Shown: positions 52,930 through 62,222 of the stretch, in pieces
Numbering within the stretch: the first letter of the stretch is position 1
Layout: each line of letters starts with the position of its first letter
Assembly (NCBI GenBank): GCA_963210315.1
Contig: OY723280.1
Span: 1,798,001 to 1,862,000, forward strand
Direction: 5' to 3'
Length of the DNA: 64,000 nt
Source: Rhynchopus euleeides
Lineage: Eukaryota > Euglenozoa > Diplonemea > Diplonemida > Diplonemidae
Program-made: the position numbers and the translations under genes
The notes under the pieces: generated by a model
The model's input: the letters and a program-made list of their open reading frames with translations, nothing else
What the model was told of the DNA's origin: nothing
The model's database searches: none

Positions 52930-53796
52930 TCAAAGTGCGGCCATCGCCTGTCGTAGTTGTGTTACACCTTGGGCAAGACAAGCCATCCTGCAGGCCTCAT
53001 CTTCTTCGTCAGAACTGTCATCCCCCTCCTGCTGTGCGCGTTGGTCAAGCGTGCTCAAAGTCGCCTCGGATGACACGAATGGTGTGAAAGTCGCCCCCAG
53101 CGGGATTGGCATTTTGCACAAGCAGAGCGATAATTTGCGGTGTCCTTCGGGGAACCGGGACAGGAAGTAGGGCGCGCTGATGGGTTCAACGAAGTCCTGT
53201 GTGTTGCAGTGCACAAACCCCTTCTGCAGCTGTGTCAACTGTGTGCAAAGAACATACACAGCCAATCTATGAGCGTGTCGGGTGTGCAGACACGGACACA
53301 GAATGACTTCTCTATACCCGAGGATCCCGTCCTGCGACAGGTGCGCAACCTTCCAAGGCATGCCCGATGCGCGCCGCTTCTCTTCTGCCATCGCAAGATC
53401 TCTCTCGTAAGTTGCGGAGCTGGCGATTGTAACGGCATCTTTCTTGCGATGTCCGTTCTCTGCTTCTTCAAATTCGTCGTTGTTCTGCAGAGGCACTGCA
53501 TCTTCTGGAGCCCACCAATGATGGAGACTGTGTACGTAGGCATTGCGCGTTGATCCCTTTTCGGCATGCTCCATCAACCAGTGAAATATATGCCCTGAGA
53601 TCCGAGCACGCAAGAAGGGAATCCGGGCTGACTCATCCTTGCATCCCCAGAAGTGCCAGGGGATGTCTGCATACCGGAAATGCATGAGGTCTGCAAGGGA
53701 GACAAAGAGGTAGCGGAACAAGCCCTTGTAGGTGTGTCCTGTGACAGGCAAGCACGACCTTCCGGAACTGAGCACCTGTCCCATTCTGCGACACAT
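52930..53796 (-). CDS. Transposon-borne protein, candidate transposase C-terminal part
   Basis: 288 residues, rich in aromatic, His and Cys residues (LMHFRYADIPWHFWGCKDES, then HIFHWLMEHAE), with a mixed middle and an acidic C-terminal GDDSSDEEDEA. No catalytic motif was recognised. The ORF upstream on the same strand (53797-54066) ends just before, in another frame. Sequence at 53690-53700 (CTCTTTGTCTCCCTTGCAG on the minus strand) looks like an intron acceptor, so the real product may join both frames. As the largest ORF inside a TIR element, it is the best transposase candidate by position only. Confidence 0.45.
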   Translation of the reverse strand: MCRRMGQVLSSGRSCLPVTGHTYKGLFRYLFVSLADLMHFRYADIPWHFWGCKDESARIPFLRARISGHIFHWLMEHAEKGSTRNAYVHSLHHWWAPEDAVPLQNNDEFEEAENGHRKKDAVTIASSATYERDLAMAEEKRRASGMPWKVAHLSQDGILGYREVILCPCLHTRHAHRLAVYVLCTQLTQLQKGFVHCNTQDFVEPISAPYFLSRFPEGHRKLSLCLCKMPIPLGATFTPFVSSEATLSTLDQRAQQEGDDSSDEEDEACRMACLAQGVTQLRQAMAAL

Positions 53797-54066
53797 TCAG
53801 TGCAAGGTTTGTACAGGTCTTGTCGAATATTTTTTTGTTGTCTCATCCAGTACCCTGATCAGCCGCATGGCGAGCCCCTTGCAGTCATGGAGTGCTGGGG
53901 TGACGTAGCGGGTATTGGGAAGCACACCTGCCAAGAGGGAGGGGTAGCCAGCCTCTTTTATCTCAGAGAGAGTCAGGTGCGGGTATCGATGCACCTGTTG
54001 ATACCAGCGTTCTTCTGGGATGTCGCACAGTGAGCATCGGTGCCCTCGCCCCCCGCATCGCCTCAT
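53797..54066 (-). CDS. Short transposon-borne ORF with Cys-containing N-terminus
   Basis: 89 residues: MRRCGGRGHRCSLCDIPEER with a C..C pair, then PALHDCKGLAMRLIRVLDET, which has the look of a transposase core (buried LHDCKG). Possibly exon 1 of the protein at 52930-53796. It starts just inside the internal transposon end at 54182, in the antisense direction. Confidence 0.35.
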   Translation of the reverse strand: MRRCGGRGHRCSLCDIPEERWYQQVHRYPHLTLSEIKEAGYPSLLAGVLPNTRYVTPALHDCKGLAMRLIRVLDETTKKYSTRPVQTLH

Positions 54067-54331
54067 TGTTGCCCACTGCTGATCTATACTCCCGCTAGCG
54101 GGAGTTGGACTCCCCCTAGTTGAGACTCCCGAAAAGGGTTAAACCCGGTAGTGGTACCCTACCCCCGCTGGAGTCCACCGTGCAAGGCCGGATCAGCCCA
54201 CGGGTGGGTTTGAGGAAGAAATCTGGGGGGGCAAATTTTGCTGCGACTTCCGGTTTCACCCGGCCGAACTCCAGCATCTATCCAGACCCACGGTGCCAAG
54301 CCGTTCGCCCGTGTCGCGATCATTCGCGGCT

Positions 54332-54712
54332 TCAGGCTGCCCCCGACGACACGTTTGTATCCTGCACCTTGCCATACTTCGCCTCCACCTTGTATATGAC
54401 GGAGAGCGCCCTCCTTCCGCATCGTTGCGACTTCCCTGACAGCGAACTTATCCATGTCAGGGAAGACATGGCGATGATTGCGTTGGCCACCTGGGTGCTG
54501 TGCTTGTGGAGCTCCTTGCTCAACACCGTTGCTAGGAGCCTTCTAATGGATCCCAGTGTCAGCACACTGCCCCCTTTTTTAACAGGGAAGGCCGTGCAAA
54601 AATCATGCACAATGTTCGTCGCCTCCGCAGCCTCGGGACTCTCTGCGCTCTTCTTCTTCTTAATCGACTTTGCCGCCGGCTTCGCTGCCGGCTTCGTTGT
54701 CGTCTTCCCCAT
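54332..54712 (-). CDS. Possible histone-H2B-like protein carried by the transposon
   Basis: 126 residues. The first 25 are a Lys/Ala/Pro/Thr tail (MGKTTTKPAAKPAAKSIKKK) like a histone tail. Then TNIVHDFCTAF resembles the H2B helix NSFVNDIFERI. SVLTLGSIRRLLATVLSKEL followed by HKHSTQVANAIIAMSS parallels the H2B block from the TITSREIQ loop through LLLPGELAKHAVSEGTKAV. Part of the central helix is missing or shortened, and residues after ~85 (SLTWISSLSGK onward) match nothing and may be intron read-through. The gene sits between the two right-hand transposon ends. Similarity is my visual alignment, with about 8 identities in 37 in the best block. Confidence 0.35.
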   Translation of the reverse strand: MGKTTTKPAAKPAAKSIKKKKSAESPEAAEATNIVHDFCTAFPVKKGGSVLTLGSIRRLLATVLSKELHKHSTQVANAIIAMSSLTWISSLSGKSQRCGRRALSVIYKVEAKYGKVQDTNVSSGAA

Positions 54713-54943
54713 TTTTGTGAATCAGGTCTGCGAGCTGGGATGGGTGGAAACGTCCGTTTCGTTTGGTGTGGCTGTACTTCAGTGACGAGTGCCACATTGC
54801 ATAGGTATCATGGGAAAAATGAGTGAAAATAGGTGAAAAGACTCCCGCTAGGGGGAGTCAGACTCCCGCTAGCGGGAGTTGGACTCCCCCTAGTTGAGAC
54901 TCCCGAAAAGGGTTACCCTACCCCCGCTGGAGTCCACCGTGCA

Positions 54944-56325
54944 GAATGGGCTGTTTTAGGCTATTTGAGGCCATTTTCGAGCAAATTTTTGGGTTTAGAG
55001 CCACGCAAAGGGTCTAAAATGGGCATGCCAATCTCAAAAAATGCTCAAAATTCCGAGAGATTTCAGATTTTTCGAATTTTTTACCACAACAGGGAACCTG
55101 TCAGTGTCAAAAAGATAGTAGGCAGCGCTTGGGCAACAAATTCAACCTCCTCATCAGGCTGCGGAGTTGCTTTTGTTTTGCCCGGATTTGGCGCACAAAC
55201 AACAGCCTTATCTTTTTTGACCGAGAAAATTCTGACCCCAAAATGTGGTCCTTGTGGTCTGGAACTGTCCGTTGTCGAAGGAATTGGTGAAAAAATCGTG
55301 ATTTTTGGCCTCTGGATCACCCATGCCGTCCCAAAAATCAAGCAAAAGAGGTTTGGTAGGTGCATTTTTGGGTGAACATGAGCCATTGTGCCAACCTGCT
55401 TGATTTCACCCGAAAATCGGAATCCGTTGAATATGGTTTCTGATGAAAATGTGAAAATTCTCGACCTTCTTCGCAGTTTTTGCCACTTCCTTGCCCCATC
55501 TTTCCCACCCAAAATCGAAGTACCGTGAATGGTGTTGTTGAAAGGTCCAAATTGCGTAGGTTGTGCGTAGTTCTGCCGAAATCGTGCACACGTTGTGCGT
55601 AGTGCATGTGTAACGCCATTTGCGACCAAAATGTATATTTCCTGCACACGAGCGTTGACGCTTCCACACACCCTTACAAACCCACTTGCCTGATGAAGGG
55701 GGTGGTGTGTAGAGCACGTTTGGCAGGGCTGAATGACACTTTCCGCGCGAAGGTCGTGTGCGTAATAAAAAAACGGTCCGAGGGCCGGAGGCCCGAGGCC
55801 TTTTTTTACCTGCACGAGGGTGCAATTGAGGCCGATACGGGGTGCAGATGATGGTTTCTTGCACAACCCAGTCATGTTTTGCACAGCACGACGAACTCGG
55901 AAATTCCTCATATTTGCACTCCAGGTCTCATATTTGCACTGGTGCAAATATGGGACCTGGAGTGCGTGCAAATAATGGCTGGGGGGTGCAAGAAAGTTCA
56001 AATTGCGTAGTTCCTGCGTACTTCGTGCGTAGCCCGAGCGTACTTTGGGTAGTTCGTGCGTATATTGTGCGAAGCGTTTTTGACAGCACCAGTAAACGGA
56101 CTTTTGGAGCGTAAATATTTTAGAACGGACCGGGAAAAAATGGGCACGTCGCTACTTCGCGCTACTTCGTCGCTCGTAACGAGTAAAAATATCAGGTGGT
56201 TTATACACCGCCAACGTGAGGTGTGCGGGTGTATTCCTGAAGGATTCACTTCTGCGTCCACACTGAGTGATTTTGGAGTGATTTTCACTCCAAATTTCAC
56301 TCCAGGAACATTGGATACTGCAAGG
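54944..56325. repeat. Dispersed 1.25-kb repeat, copy 2, right part
   Basis: Continues the copy interrupted at 52614. It carries a 178-bp block (55089-55266) absent from copy 1; with it, a 306-codon minus-strand frame (55081-56001) stays open where copy 1 is interrupted. I cannot recognise the product (it ends GSLLW), so a lost gene is possible. Copy 1 and 2 are otherwise nearly identical (for example T/A at 1112 against 55462). Confidence 0.9.
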
Positions 56326-57737
56326 TTGCAGGGGTTTCTGCAGTATTTGCCTTGAAAAAGCCAAAAAACATGATTTTTTCACGAAACTCGACATGTCCGT
56401 GCGTTATTATCCAAAAAATGGTCCCAGGGGGGTATTCTGGAGCCATCTCCACCAAAAACTACACCATCCGCCCGCAAAATTGTCCGAATAACGCAAGTTT
56501 TCATGAAAATAACGGAAAAATAACGCGTTATTTTCGGAGAAAACGTTTTCCAATTTTTTGACATCACGGAGTGGCCCCCTGGAGTGATATTTTACCCAAG
56601 AAAATTCTTTTAGGGGGGGTAGGGACCCGAGTTTCGGGTCAGATTCACCGGGAAATGCTGCCTTTTTTGGGGTCAAAAAATAACGCAAAAATAACGTTAT
56701 TACCGTTACTGGTAACGGAATAACGCCCAATGTATGTACCGTAAACAGAATAAATCTGGACCGTAAGAAGTCCTGGACGTAATAATGCTGGACCGTAAAA
56801 ATTCTGGACCCCGGGGGTCCAAACCGATTGGACCCTTTTTCCGGTCCAGAGTGGTTTGCCGTTAGAACTGGCACTTTAGTGGGAAACAAAACGGGGGGGT
56901 GGGGAGGGCATTGTGGTGGCTTCCCACTCGATGCACTGAACACAAAAGACGCTGCTGCGGGGGGAGGGAGCCGTGCAGCCGTCAGACTACGCGGTACGTT
57001 GAACAACGGAGTATACCCAGGTGCGCAGGCGGGATTGCCGCAACCACTGGATATGCCAACCATGGGATCTGTGTGAACACAACACACGGATCGAACTGTG
57101 CCTGGAAATCAAAGGCACCGAGTGTGCTTTGGATGTGGGCTATGGAAGAAGTGTGGGGGACTCTGCCCGTTTGTGCGTAGCTGCCTGGACAGCCGAGTTG
57201 CGCCCCTCGTCCTTGTTGTACGGCTTGAACTTCGACATTGTAGTCTTCAGCCTTTCATACAACCCTAAGGGGGCCGTCTTCGGTGCACTGCTGATGTCTG
57301 ATACCAGTCCATGCCCCCTTCTTCATGGTCATCGGATGGCTCACTGCCACTATCACTGTCACTGGCCCAAGAACATGGGCACACAGCTTCTGACACAAGT
57401 GATTTCGCAAGTGGCACAGCGCTCCTCTGTTGCTCGATATGCCTACGGTTGATGCACTATGCCAGTCCGATCAGCGATTCTCCCGCTCGAGTAGATGCAA
57501 CCGATGCGTCCGAAGGTCTGAAGGGGCTGGAAACATGCTCCTCCTCTAGTACCTATGACCCCTTGTTTCCGGTGATACTTTTCTACTGTCTCGCATGTCA
57601 CACCGCAAACAAGGTGTTGTCATGTTGCACTTTTGACCCCACGTATCGTCGGGCAGCACGGTTGGCAACACCGCTCACTGGATCACTGCGAGACATGATG
57701 GTTTGCGATTCTGCCTTCTGCCCAGGGGGGGCTGAGG
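56326..57737. other. Repeat debris with a possible decayed minus-strand ORF
   Basis: It holds an inverted TAACGG tract (56684-56737) and three or four CTGGACCGTAA repeats (56775-56815). On the minus strand around 57090-57400 there are protein-like pieces in shifting frames (SDSDSGSEPSDDHEEGGMDW, then TMSKFKPYNKDEGRN), suggesting a broken transposon or gag gene. No intact gene. Confidence 0.4.
56684..56737 (-). repeat. Outer inverted repeat with TAACGG motifs, right
   Basis: The inverse of 46626-46677: ATAACGTTATTACCGTTACT followed by GGTAACGGAATAACGCCCAA and TGTATGT. Confidence 0.7.
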
Positions 57738-57822
57738 CAAGGTGACCAACCCTACAGCTGTCGGCCTGTCGGTCGGCCAGTCGGTCGGTCGGCCGACAGC
57801 AAAAAAAAAATCCGATTTTTTT

Positions 57823-57958
57823 TTACTAGTTACGAGCGACGAAGCGTAGCGAAGTCGCGAAGTAACGAAGGAAATCGTACGACTGAAGCTTTGGATTAGC
57901 ACCTCATGCCACTTCACAGGGCCTCAACACAGCCTTGAGACAGCAAGTGTGCGCTCAA
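57823..57958 (+). repeat. Split direct repeat A1
   Basis: TTACTAGTTACGAGCGACGA to GTGTGCGCTCAA, 136 bp, identical to 62431-62566. It is eight bases upstream of the Gag start codon and presumably holds the promoter. Confidence 0.93.
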
Positions 57959-57966
57959 GTTTAACA

Positions 57967-59460
57967 ATGGCCGGAAGAAAGAAGAAGACCCCAAAATCCA
58001 AGGAAGCCTCGCAGACTACACCCCCGCCTCCGCCTCCGTCTGAGGAGGAGTCCGCCGCGGGCCAGGCCATCGCAGCTGAGCCTGTGGCCGTGACACCAGT
58101 CGAACCCCAGGAGCCCCCGCAGATTCCCCCATCGCAGCTTCCGCCGCCGCAAACCGCCAACCCCGTGCCCACGGGGGCCCCTCATCAGAGCCCGGCCCAG
58201 CACAACACACATGCTTACCCCACTGTGTACGCCTATGCACCCCACCACCAGAACTTGTACCCAGCACCCGGTGCTTTGACAGCGCAGCCCCCCCCCGGGC
58301 AGTTTGCACATGCTGGTGCCCCCCCCCACACATCATCTTACGTGTTGGTTCACCACTCCCCCGGTGTCCACACGCTGCAGCAGGCTCCCCTCCCAGCGCC
58401 CGCCCCCGGTGCTCCTGCAGCTCAGCCGTCCCCCCCAGGGCAGGCTCCACACGTCGGTGCGCCCCCGCCCCAGGCACCGGCCGTGTCGGCACACCACTCT
58501 CCCGGTGTCACCACGCTCCAGCATGTTCCCCACCCAGCGTTTGTCACCGCTCAGCCGCCCATCCCAGGGCAGGCTCCGCACGCCGGTGCACCCCCGCACC
58601 CTGCTCCGGCTGTGTCGGCATACCACTATACCGGTATCCCCACGTTGCAACATGCTCCCCACCCAGCGCCAGCGCTCCCCAGCGCCCAGCCACCCGTTCC
58701 AGGGCAGGCTCCACATGCCGGTGCACCCCCGCCCCACGCACCGGCTGTGGCCGCACACCACCCCGGTGTCGCCGCGCTTCAGCATGATCCCCACCCGGCT
58801 TTTGTGTCTGGTGGTGCACCTTGGGCAAACACAGCAGGCTTTGGCGCAGACCAGGCTTGGGCTGCCATCGCTGCGGGCCACCCCCCTCCCCACGCCAGCC
58901 CGGCCCCGCTTCCCCAGTCCTCCCTCGCCCCCGGCGCTCTCGCCACGGACCTTGAGCCTTCTCTGTGGGCCACCATGTCTGCGGACAGGCGGGCTTCAGT
59001 CCTCCTCGGGCTGGACGTCCGGTTCGGTCCGCTCTCCTCCAGTGGTTCCAGTTTGTCCATCGAGGCCGCACACCGTGTGTCGGACCTGAAAGCGATGGCG
59101 AACAAGATTGGGACACACGGAACACTGGAGGAGGCGAACAAATTTTTATGCGACATGGCCCACAGGGAGCTCATGAGGCTCTTTGTGCTGGAACGGGCCG
59201 CTGGGGGCGACTCGGCAGGGGCGAGGAAGATGGAATCCGCTTTTTTCGCTGCGGACACACCGCCCGTGTTCGCTGCCCCCGCCCTCCAGGCTGCCTCGGG
59301 CCCCCTCGAGCCCCGCCACGAGCCCCGCCAGGGCCCCAAGCGGCAGCGGTCTGACCGCTCCGTTTTCGCCGGCCCCCCTCCCAAGATGGCCCGCCGAGAG
59401 GTTACCGAGAGGAAGCCGGATTTTCGCGGGCACCCCCGGGGGGGCTACCGCCGGAACTAG
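57967..59460 (+). CDS. Gag-like ORF1 of the YR retrotransposon
   Basis: 497 residues from ATG 57967 (context ACAATGG), just after repeat A1. It starts with a basic MAGRKKKTPKSK and a Pro/Glu stretch. Four ~45-residue repeats of the type PGQAPHAGAPPxxAPAVSAxH...GVxTLQHxPHPA follow (to ~58810). A small helical domain (LWATMSADRRASVLLGLDVR to the Met/Leu-rich helix before ERAAGGDS) and an Arg/Gly-rich C-terminus (GHPRGGYRRN) that could bind RNA complete it. No CCHC knuckle is seen. Gag assignment rests on position and composition. Confidence 0.75.
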   Translation: MAGRKKKTPKSKEASQTTPPPPPPSEEESAAGQAIAAEPVAVTPVEPQEPPQIPPSQLPPPQTANPVPTGAPHQSPAQHNTHAYPTVYAYAPHHQNLYPAPGALTAQPPPGQFAHAGAPPHTSSYVLVHHSPGVHTLQQAPLPAPAPGAPAAQPSPPGQAPHVGAPPPQAPAVSAHHSPGVTTLQHVPHPAFVTAQPPIPGQAPHAGAPPHPAPAVSAYHYTGIPTLQHAPHPAPALPSAQPPVPGQAPHAGAPPPHAPAVAAHHPGVAALQHDPHPAFVSGGAPWANTAGFGADQAWAAIAAGHPPPHASPAPLPQSSLAPGALATDLEPSLWATMSADRRASVLLGLDVRFGPLSSSGSSLSIEAAHRVSDLKAMANKIGTHGTLEEANKFLCDMAHRELMRLFVLERAAGGDSAGARKMESAFFAADTPPVFAAPALQAASGPLEPRHEPRQGPKRQRSDRSVFAGPPPKMARREVTERKPDFRGHPRGGYRRN

Positions 59461-59649
59461 GGCCCACCAGCCTGTGCCCCCCCGCCCCGTCCCGCCCCCT
59501 CCCATCCCTCCCCCCCCTCCCACACCCACCTCACCACACACCCTCCACTGCCGACGAAAAAATCTCCAAAAAAGCCAGCACCGGGTCGGCCGCGGCACCA
59601 GGAGTCGATCACCTCTCCGGGCCAGGTCAGGCAGGTCTACAACCACGCC

Positions 59650-60492
59650 ATGTCAACCCTATCGGGTGCTCTGGCCCCATCGACTTGGCGGGGCCAGATC
59701 TCGGTCGCTCGCCGAATGATGGACTTCCGGGTGCAGTGGGAGGCGTGGACGGGGCACCCCCTCGCGGTCGACGAGGCCATCCTCCTCTGGCTCAGCAAGA
59801 AGTCGGTGGTGGATGGCCTCAAGCCCTCAGCCCTTCTGCAGTACCTGCAGAACCTGAAGGCGTGGGCAAAGCGCGCGGGGTTCTTGGAGCACCCTACCCC
59901 CATGCTCCGGGACTTGGAGCGCTCCTACAAGAGGTCTGGAGCGCTCCGTCCCTCTCGTCAGGCAGTGCCCGCCGACCTGGCCACGGTGCGACAGGCCATC
60001 GACGGGGAGTCGTCACCGGTGGTGCGCGTCGCTTTGGAGGTCGCCTTCAAGGCGGCAGCTCGCGTCGGCGACCTGTTGAAGCTCGACGTGCGGGCCCTGT
60101 CCTTCGAGGACTCGTACGTGGGCTTCGACTGGTCGGGAGGAAAGTCCGACCCTTTTCGTTTGGGCCGCACAACCGGTGTCGCTCTGTCCCCGCAGGCCTT
60201 CGACTTCCTCCAGACCCGCTGCAGGTCTCTTCCTCCAGACGCGCCGGCGTTCCCCACGACGCGGCAGAAGTTGGTGGCTGCCCTCCGCCGGGTGGACCCC
60301 CAGCTGTCGGGCCACTCGCTCCGGCGGGGCGCGTTGATGCACCTCATGCAGAAGGGCCATTCACTCGCAGAGATGATGTCAGTATCCCGCCATGCGACGG
60401 TGGAGTCCCTCCTCCACTACATCCCGCTGGCGAAGGCTCATCCAGCGCGCGAGGCAGTCCGGGTCTCAGCGTCCCTCGACCTGTGGCAGTGA
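59650..60492 (+). CDS. Tyrosine recombinase (ORF2) of the YR retrotransposon
   Basis: 280 residues. The N-terminal SAM-like/core-binding part (TWRGQISVARRMMDFRVQWE, then LLQYLQNLKAWAKRAG) precedes the catalytic domain. Candidate catalytic residues in order are Arg138 (AARVGDLL), His222 and Arg225 (HSLRRG), His248 (SRHATVESLL) and Tyr257 (HY-IPL). This is the R..HxxR..H..Y set of the family. Length and order are normal. ATG 59650 is the first in-frame Met, but the frame is open before it through YNHA. The 3' end overlaps the RT frame, which is -1 relative to it. Confidence 0.93.
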   Translation: MSTLSGALAPSTWRGQISVARRMMDFRVQWEAWTGHPLAVDEAILLWLSKKSVVDGLKPSALLQYLQNLKAWAKRAGFLEHPTPMLRDLERSYKRSGALRPSRQAVPADLATVRQAIDGESSPVVRVALEVAFKAAARVGDLLKLDVRALSFEDSYVGFDWSGGKSDPFRLGRTTGVALSPQAFDFLQTRCRSLPPDAPAFPTTRQKLVAALRRVDPQLSGHSLRRGALMHLMQKGHSLAEMMSVSRHATVESLLHYIPLAKAHPAREAVRVSASLDLWQ

Positions 60493-60494
60493 GT

Positions 60495-62222
60495 GGGGTT
60501 CCGGGTCTCTCCCCCTTTGCCTTCTACAGCCAACCATCACCTCCGGAGTGCACAGATTTTCGCCCAGACATCATCTTCCCTTACGATGCATCGCTGCGGG
60601 TGGGCCTCCCTACGCAGAGCGGTTTCATATCACCCCCCTCCACACGCTCTGACGCGCCTCTTGCCCCCATTACCAAGAACCGCGTGAACCTGGATAGGCT
60701 GCTGGAGCTGGACACCGGGGGTATCCTACTAGGCATCATCGAAGTGATCCGGTCAAAGGAAGGTTTCCTGGCCCAGTGCGCAGTGCACCCCGACACTCTC
60801 CCGTACGGCGCGAAGAACAGCATCTCGAGGAACATGTTGAAGCACGTGCCGACTCTCCGGCAAGCTGAGGTCATCGAGCCCCCATCTGACTCCATCCAAA
60901 TGTGTCTCCCGCAGTTCACGGTGGCAAAATCCTCGGGAGGTTCGCGTCTGGTGACGAATGCAATAAAGCTCAACGAATGCATGCGTCCCCCGCCGCCCAT
61001 GGGTTTACCGGACATCATCGTCGCCGCCACTCGGATCGCGGCTGCAGACCATGCCATCCTCGAGGATTTTCGATCCTGGTTCTACCAGATCCCGCTTGCG
61101 ACAGACGTGCGCCCTTTCTTCGGGATGAAGCTGGCACCGGAGAGGGGTCGTTACAGCACCTACTGGCTGACAGCTCTCTGCATGGGCTGGTGCTGGGCCC
61201 CCACCATCGCGCATCGAGCAGCGTCGGTCATCCTTCCCTGGGAGAGGGGTGTCGTGTGGGTTGACAATCTCATTGTGCTGGGCAACACCGCCGACGAGGC
61301 CGTCTCCCGCCATGCGGACGTGCGCCGGCGAGCTGCGCATGTGGGAGCGGAGTTCAAAGTGGAGGACGGGGCCGGGGTCCCCCTCAGGAGGTTCACTGTT
61401 CTGGGCATCGACTTCAACCTCACCCTCCATGCATACCGCCCCTCCCAGGCCTGGGTCAATGCATTCCTCGTCTCCCCGGAACTGGGGCGTTTCAAGGCGG
61501 GCGCGCTGTCAGCGCGGGAATTGTGTGTTGTCACGGGGAGGGCACTGCGTTTCTGCCACATCGCGGGGCACCGTCTATGCAACATGTGGTCTACGCTCTC
61601 CTGCATTCGCAGGATCAGCCGCCTGGTGGGCAGCTCCCTCCTCGGATGGGACGACCAAGTGCGGGTCTCCCCCTCGGTGGTGCACGAGGTGGTCGAGGAG
61701 CTCCCCGCCATGGAGATCAACGCGTGGGTGGACGTGCCCCCGCCTCTCCCAGCAATCGCCCTGTGGTGTGATGCCTCACAGCGCGTCTGGGCCGTGGTCT
61801 CCCCCGACTTGGTCGTGCGTGCGCCTTTCGCGACGGTGGAGAAGCCGCACATCTTCATCAAGGAGATGCTGGCGGCAGCTGCTGCGGTGCTGCTCGCAGC
61901 GCGTCTCCACCCCGGACACCGAGTCACCCTCCACATCGACAACTCGGGTGTCGTCGCGTGCGTAAAGGTGGGCCACTCACGCAACCATTTCGCAAACCAG
62001 CTTCTGCGCTGGATCTTTGCCATTGCAGACTGGGGCCGCCTGCAGCTCGATCCCCAATGGGTCCCCACCCATGTGCAGGCCGCTGACCCCTTCACCAGGG
62101 GCGCCCCGGTCTCAGCATCCCAGGCACGACTCGGGGCACCCCCCCTCCCCCCGCCCCCCGTCGTCGCCGCGTTTGTCTCCTCCTCAGGGGTCGCGGATGC
62201 AGCTCTCTGCCCGCGCGTATAA
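60495..62222 (+). CDS. Reverse transcriptase-RNase H (ORF3) of the YR retrotransposon
   Basis: This frame has no Met near its start and is open back through the recombinase gene, so it is probably made by frameshifting or reinitiation. The stop is 62220-62222. RT motifs in order: QFTVAKSSGGSRLVTNAIKL, motif A around HAILEDFRSWFYQIPL, motif B LTALCMGWCWAPTIAHRA and motif C VVWVDNLIVLG, where the usual second Asp is Asn. RNase H follows: ALWCDASQ (Asp), FIKEMLAAAA (Glu), LHIDNSGVVACV (Asp) and WVPTHVQAADPFTRG (His, Asp). The RT is otherwise complete. The Asn could impair polymerisation or be normal in this lineage. Confidence 0.9.
   Translation, partial: GVPGLSPFAFYSQPSPPECTDFRPDIIFPYDASLRVGLPTQSGFISPPSTRSDAPLAPITKNRVNLDRLLELDTGGILLGIIEVIRSKEGFLAQCAVHPDTLPYGAKNSISRNMLKHVPTLRQAEVIEPPSDSIQMCLPQFTVAKSSGGSRLVTNAIKLNECMRPPPPMGLPDIIVAATRIAAADHAILEDFRSWFYQIPLATDVRPFFGMKLAPERGRYSTYWLTALCMGWCWAPTIAHRAASVILPWERGVVWVDNLIVLGNTADEAVSRHADVRRRAAHVGAEFKVEDGAGVPLRRFTVLGIDFNLTLHAYRPSQAWVNAFLVSPELGRFKAGALSARELCVVTGRALRFCHIAGHRLCNMWSTLSCIRRISRLVGSSLLGWDDQVRVSPSVVHEVVEELPAMEINAWVDVPPPLPAIALWCDASQRVWAVVSPDLVVRAPFATVEKPHIFIKEMLAAAAAVLLAARLHPGHRVTLHIDNSGVVACVKVGHSRNHFANQLLRWIFAIADWGRLQLDPQWVPTHVQAADPFTRGAPVSASQARLGAPPLPPPPVVAAFVSSSGVADAALCPRV

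Larger units (their letters stand above)
52615..54941. mobile_element. 2.3-kb DNA transposon with CACGGTGG inverted ends and CA duplication
   Basis: The ends are CACGGTGGACTCCAGCGG and CCGCTGGAGTCCACCGTG. Subterminal arms extend further (GACTCCCCCTAGCGGGAGTC and TTTTCACCTATTTTCA on both sides, inverted), full of CTAGCGGGAGTC palindromes. It interrupts copy 2 of the dispersed repeat. Comparison with copy 1 shows a clean insertion with CA duplicated (52613-52614 and 54942-54943). A second right-hand end, also ending CCACCGTG and followed by CA, lies at 54170-54182 inside. All internal frames are on the minus strand. Two-base duplications and CAC termini would fit several superfamilies, so no class is assigned. 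Confidence 0.88.

Noticed and set aside
57021..57745. Plus-strand ORFs upstream of the YR element
   Set aside because: Overlap protein-like minus-strand pieces and lack their own features.
59685..60494. 5' part of the 845-codon frame of the RT ORF
   Set aside because: Shadow of the recombinase gene in another frame; RT-like residues begin only after it.
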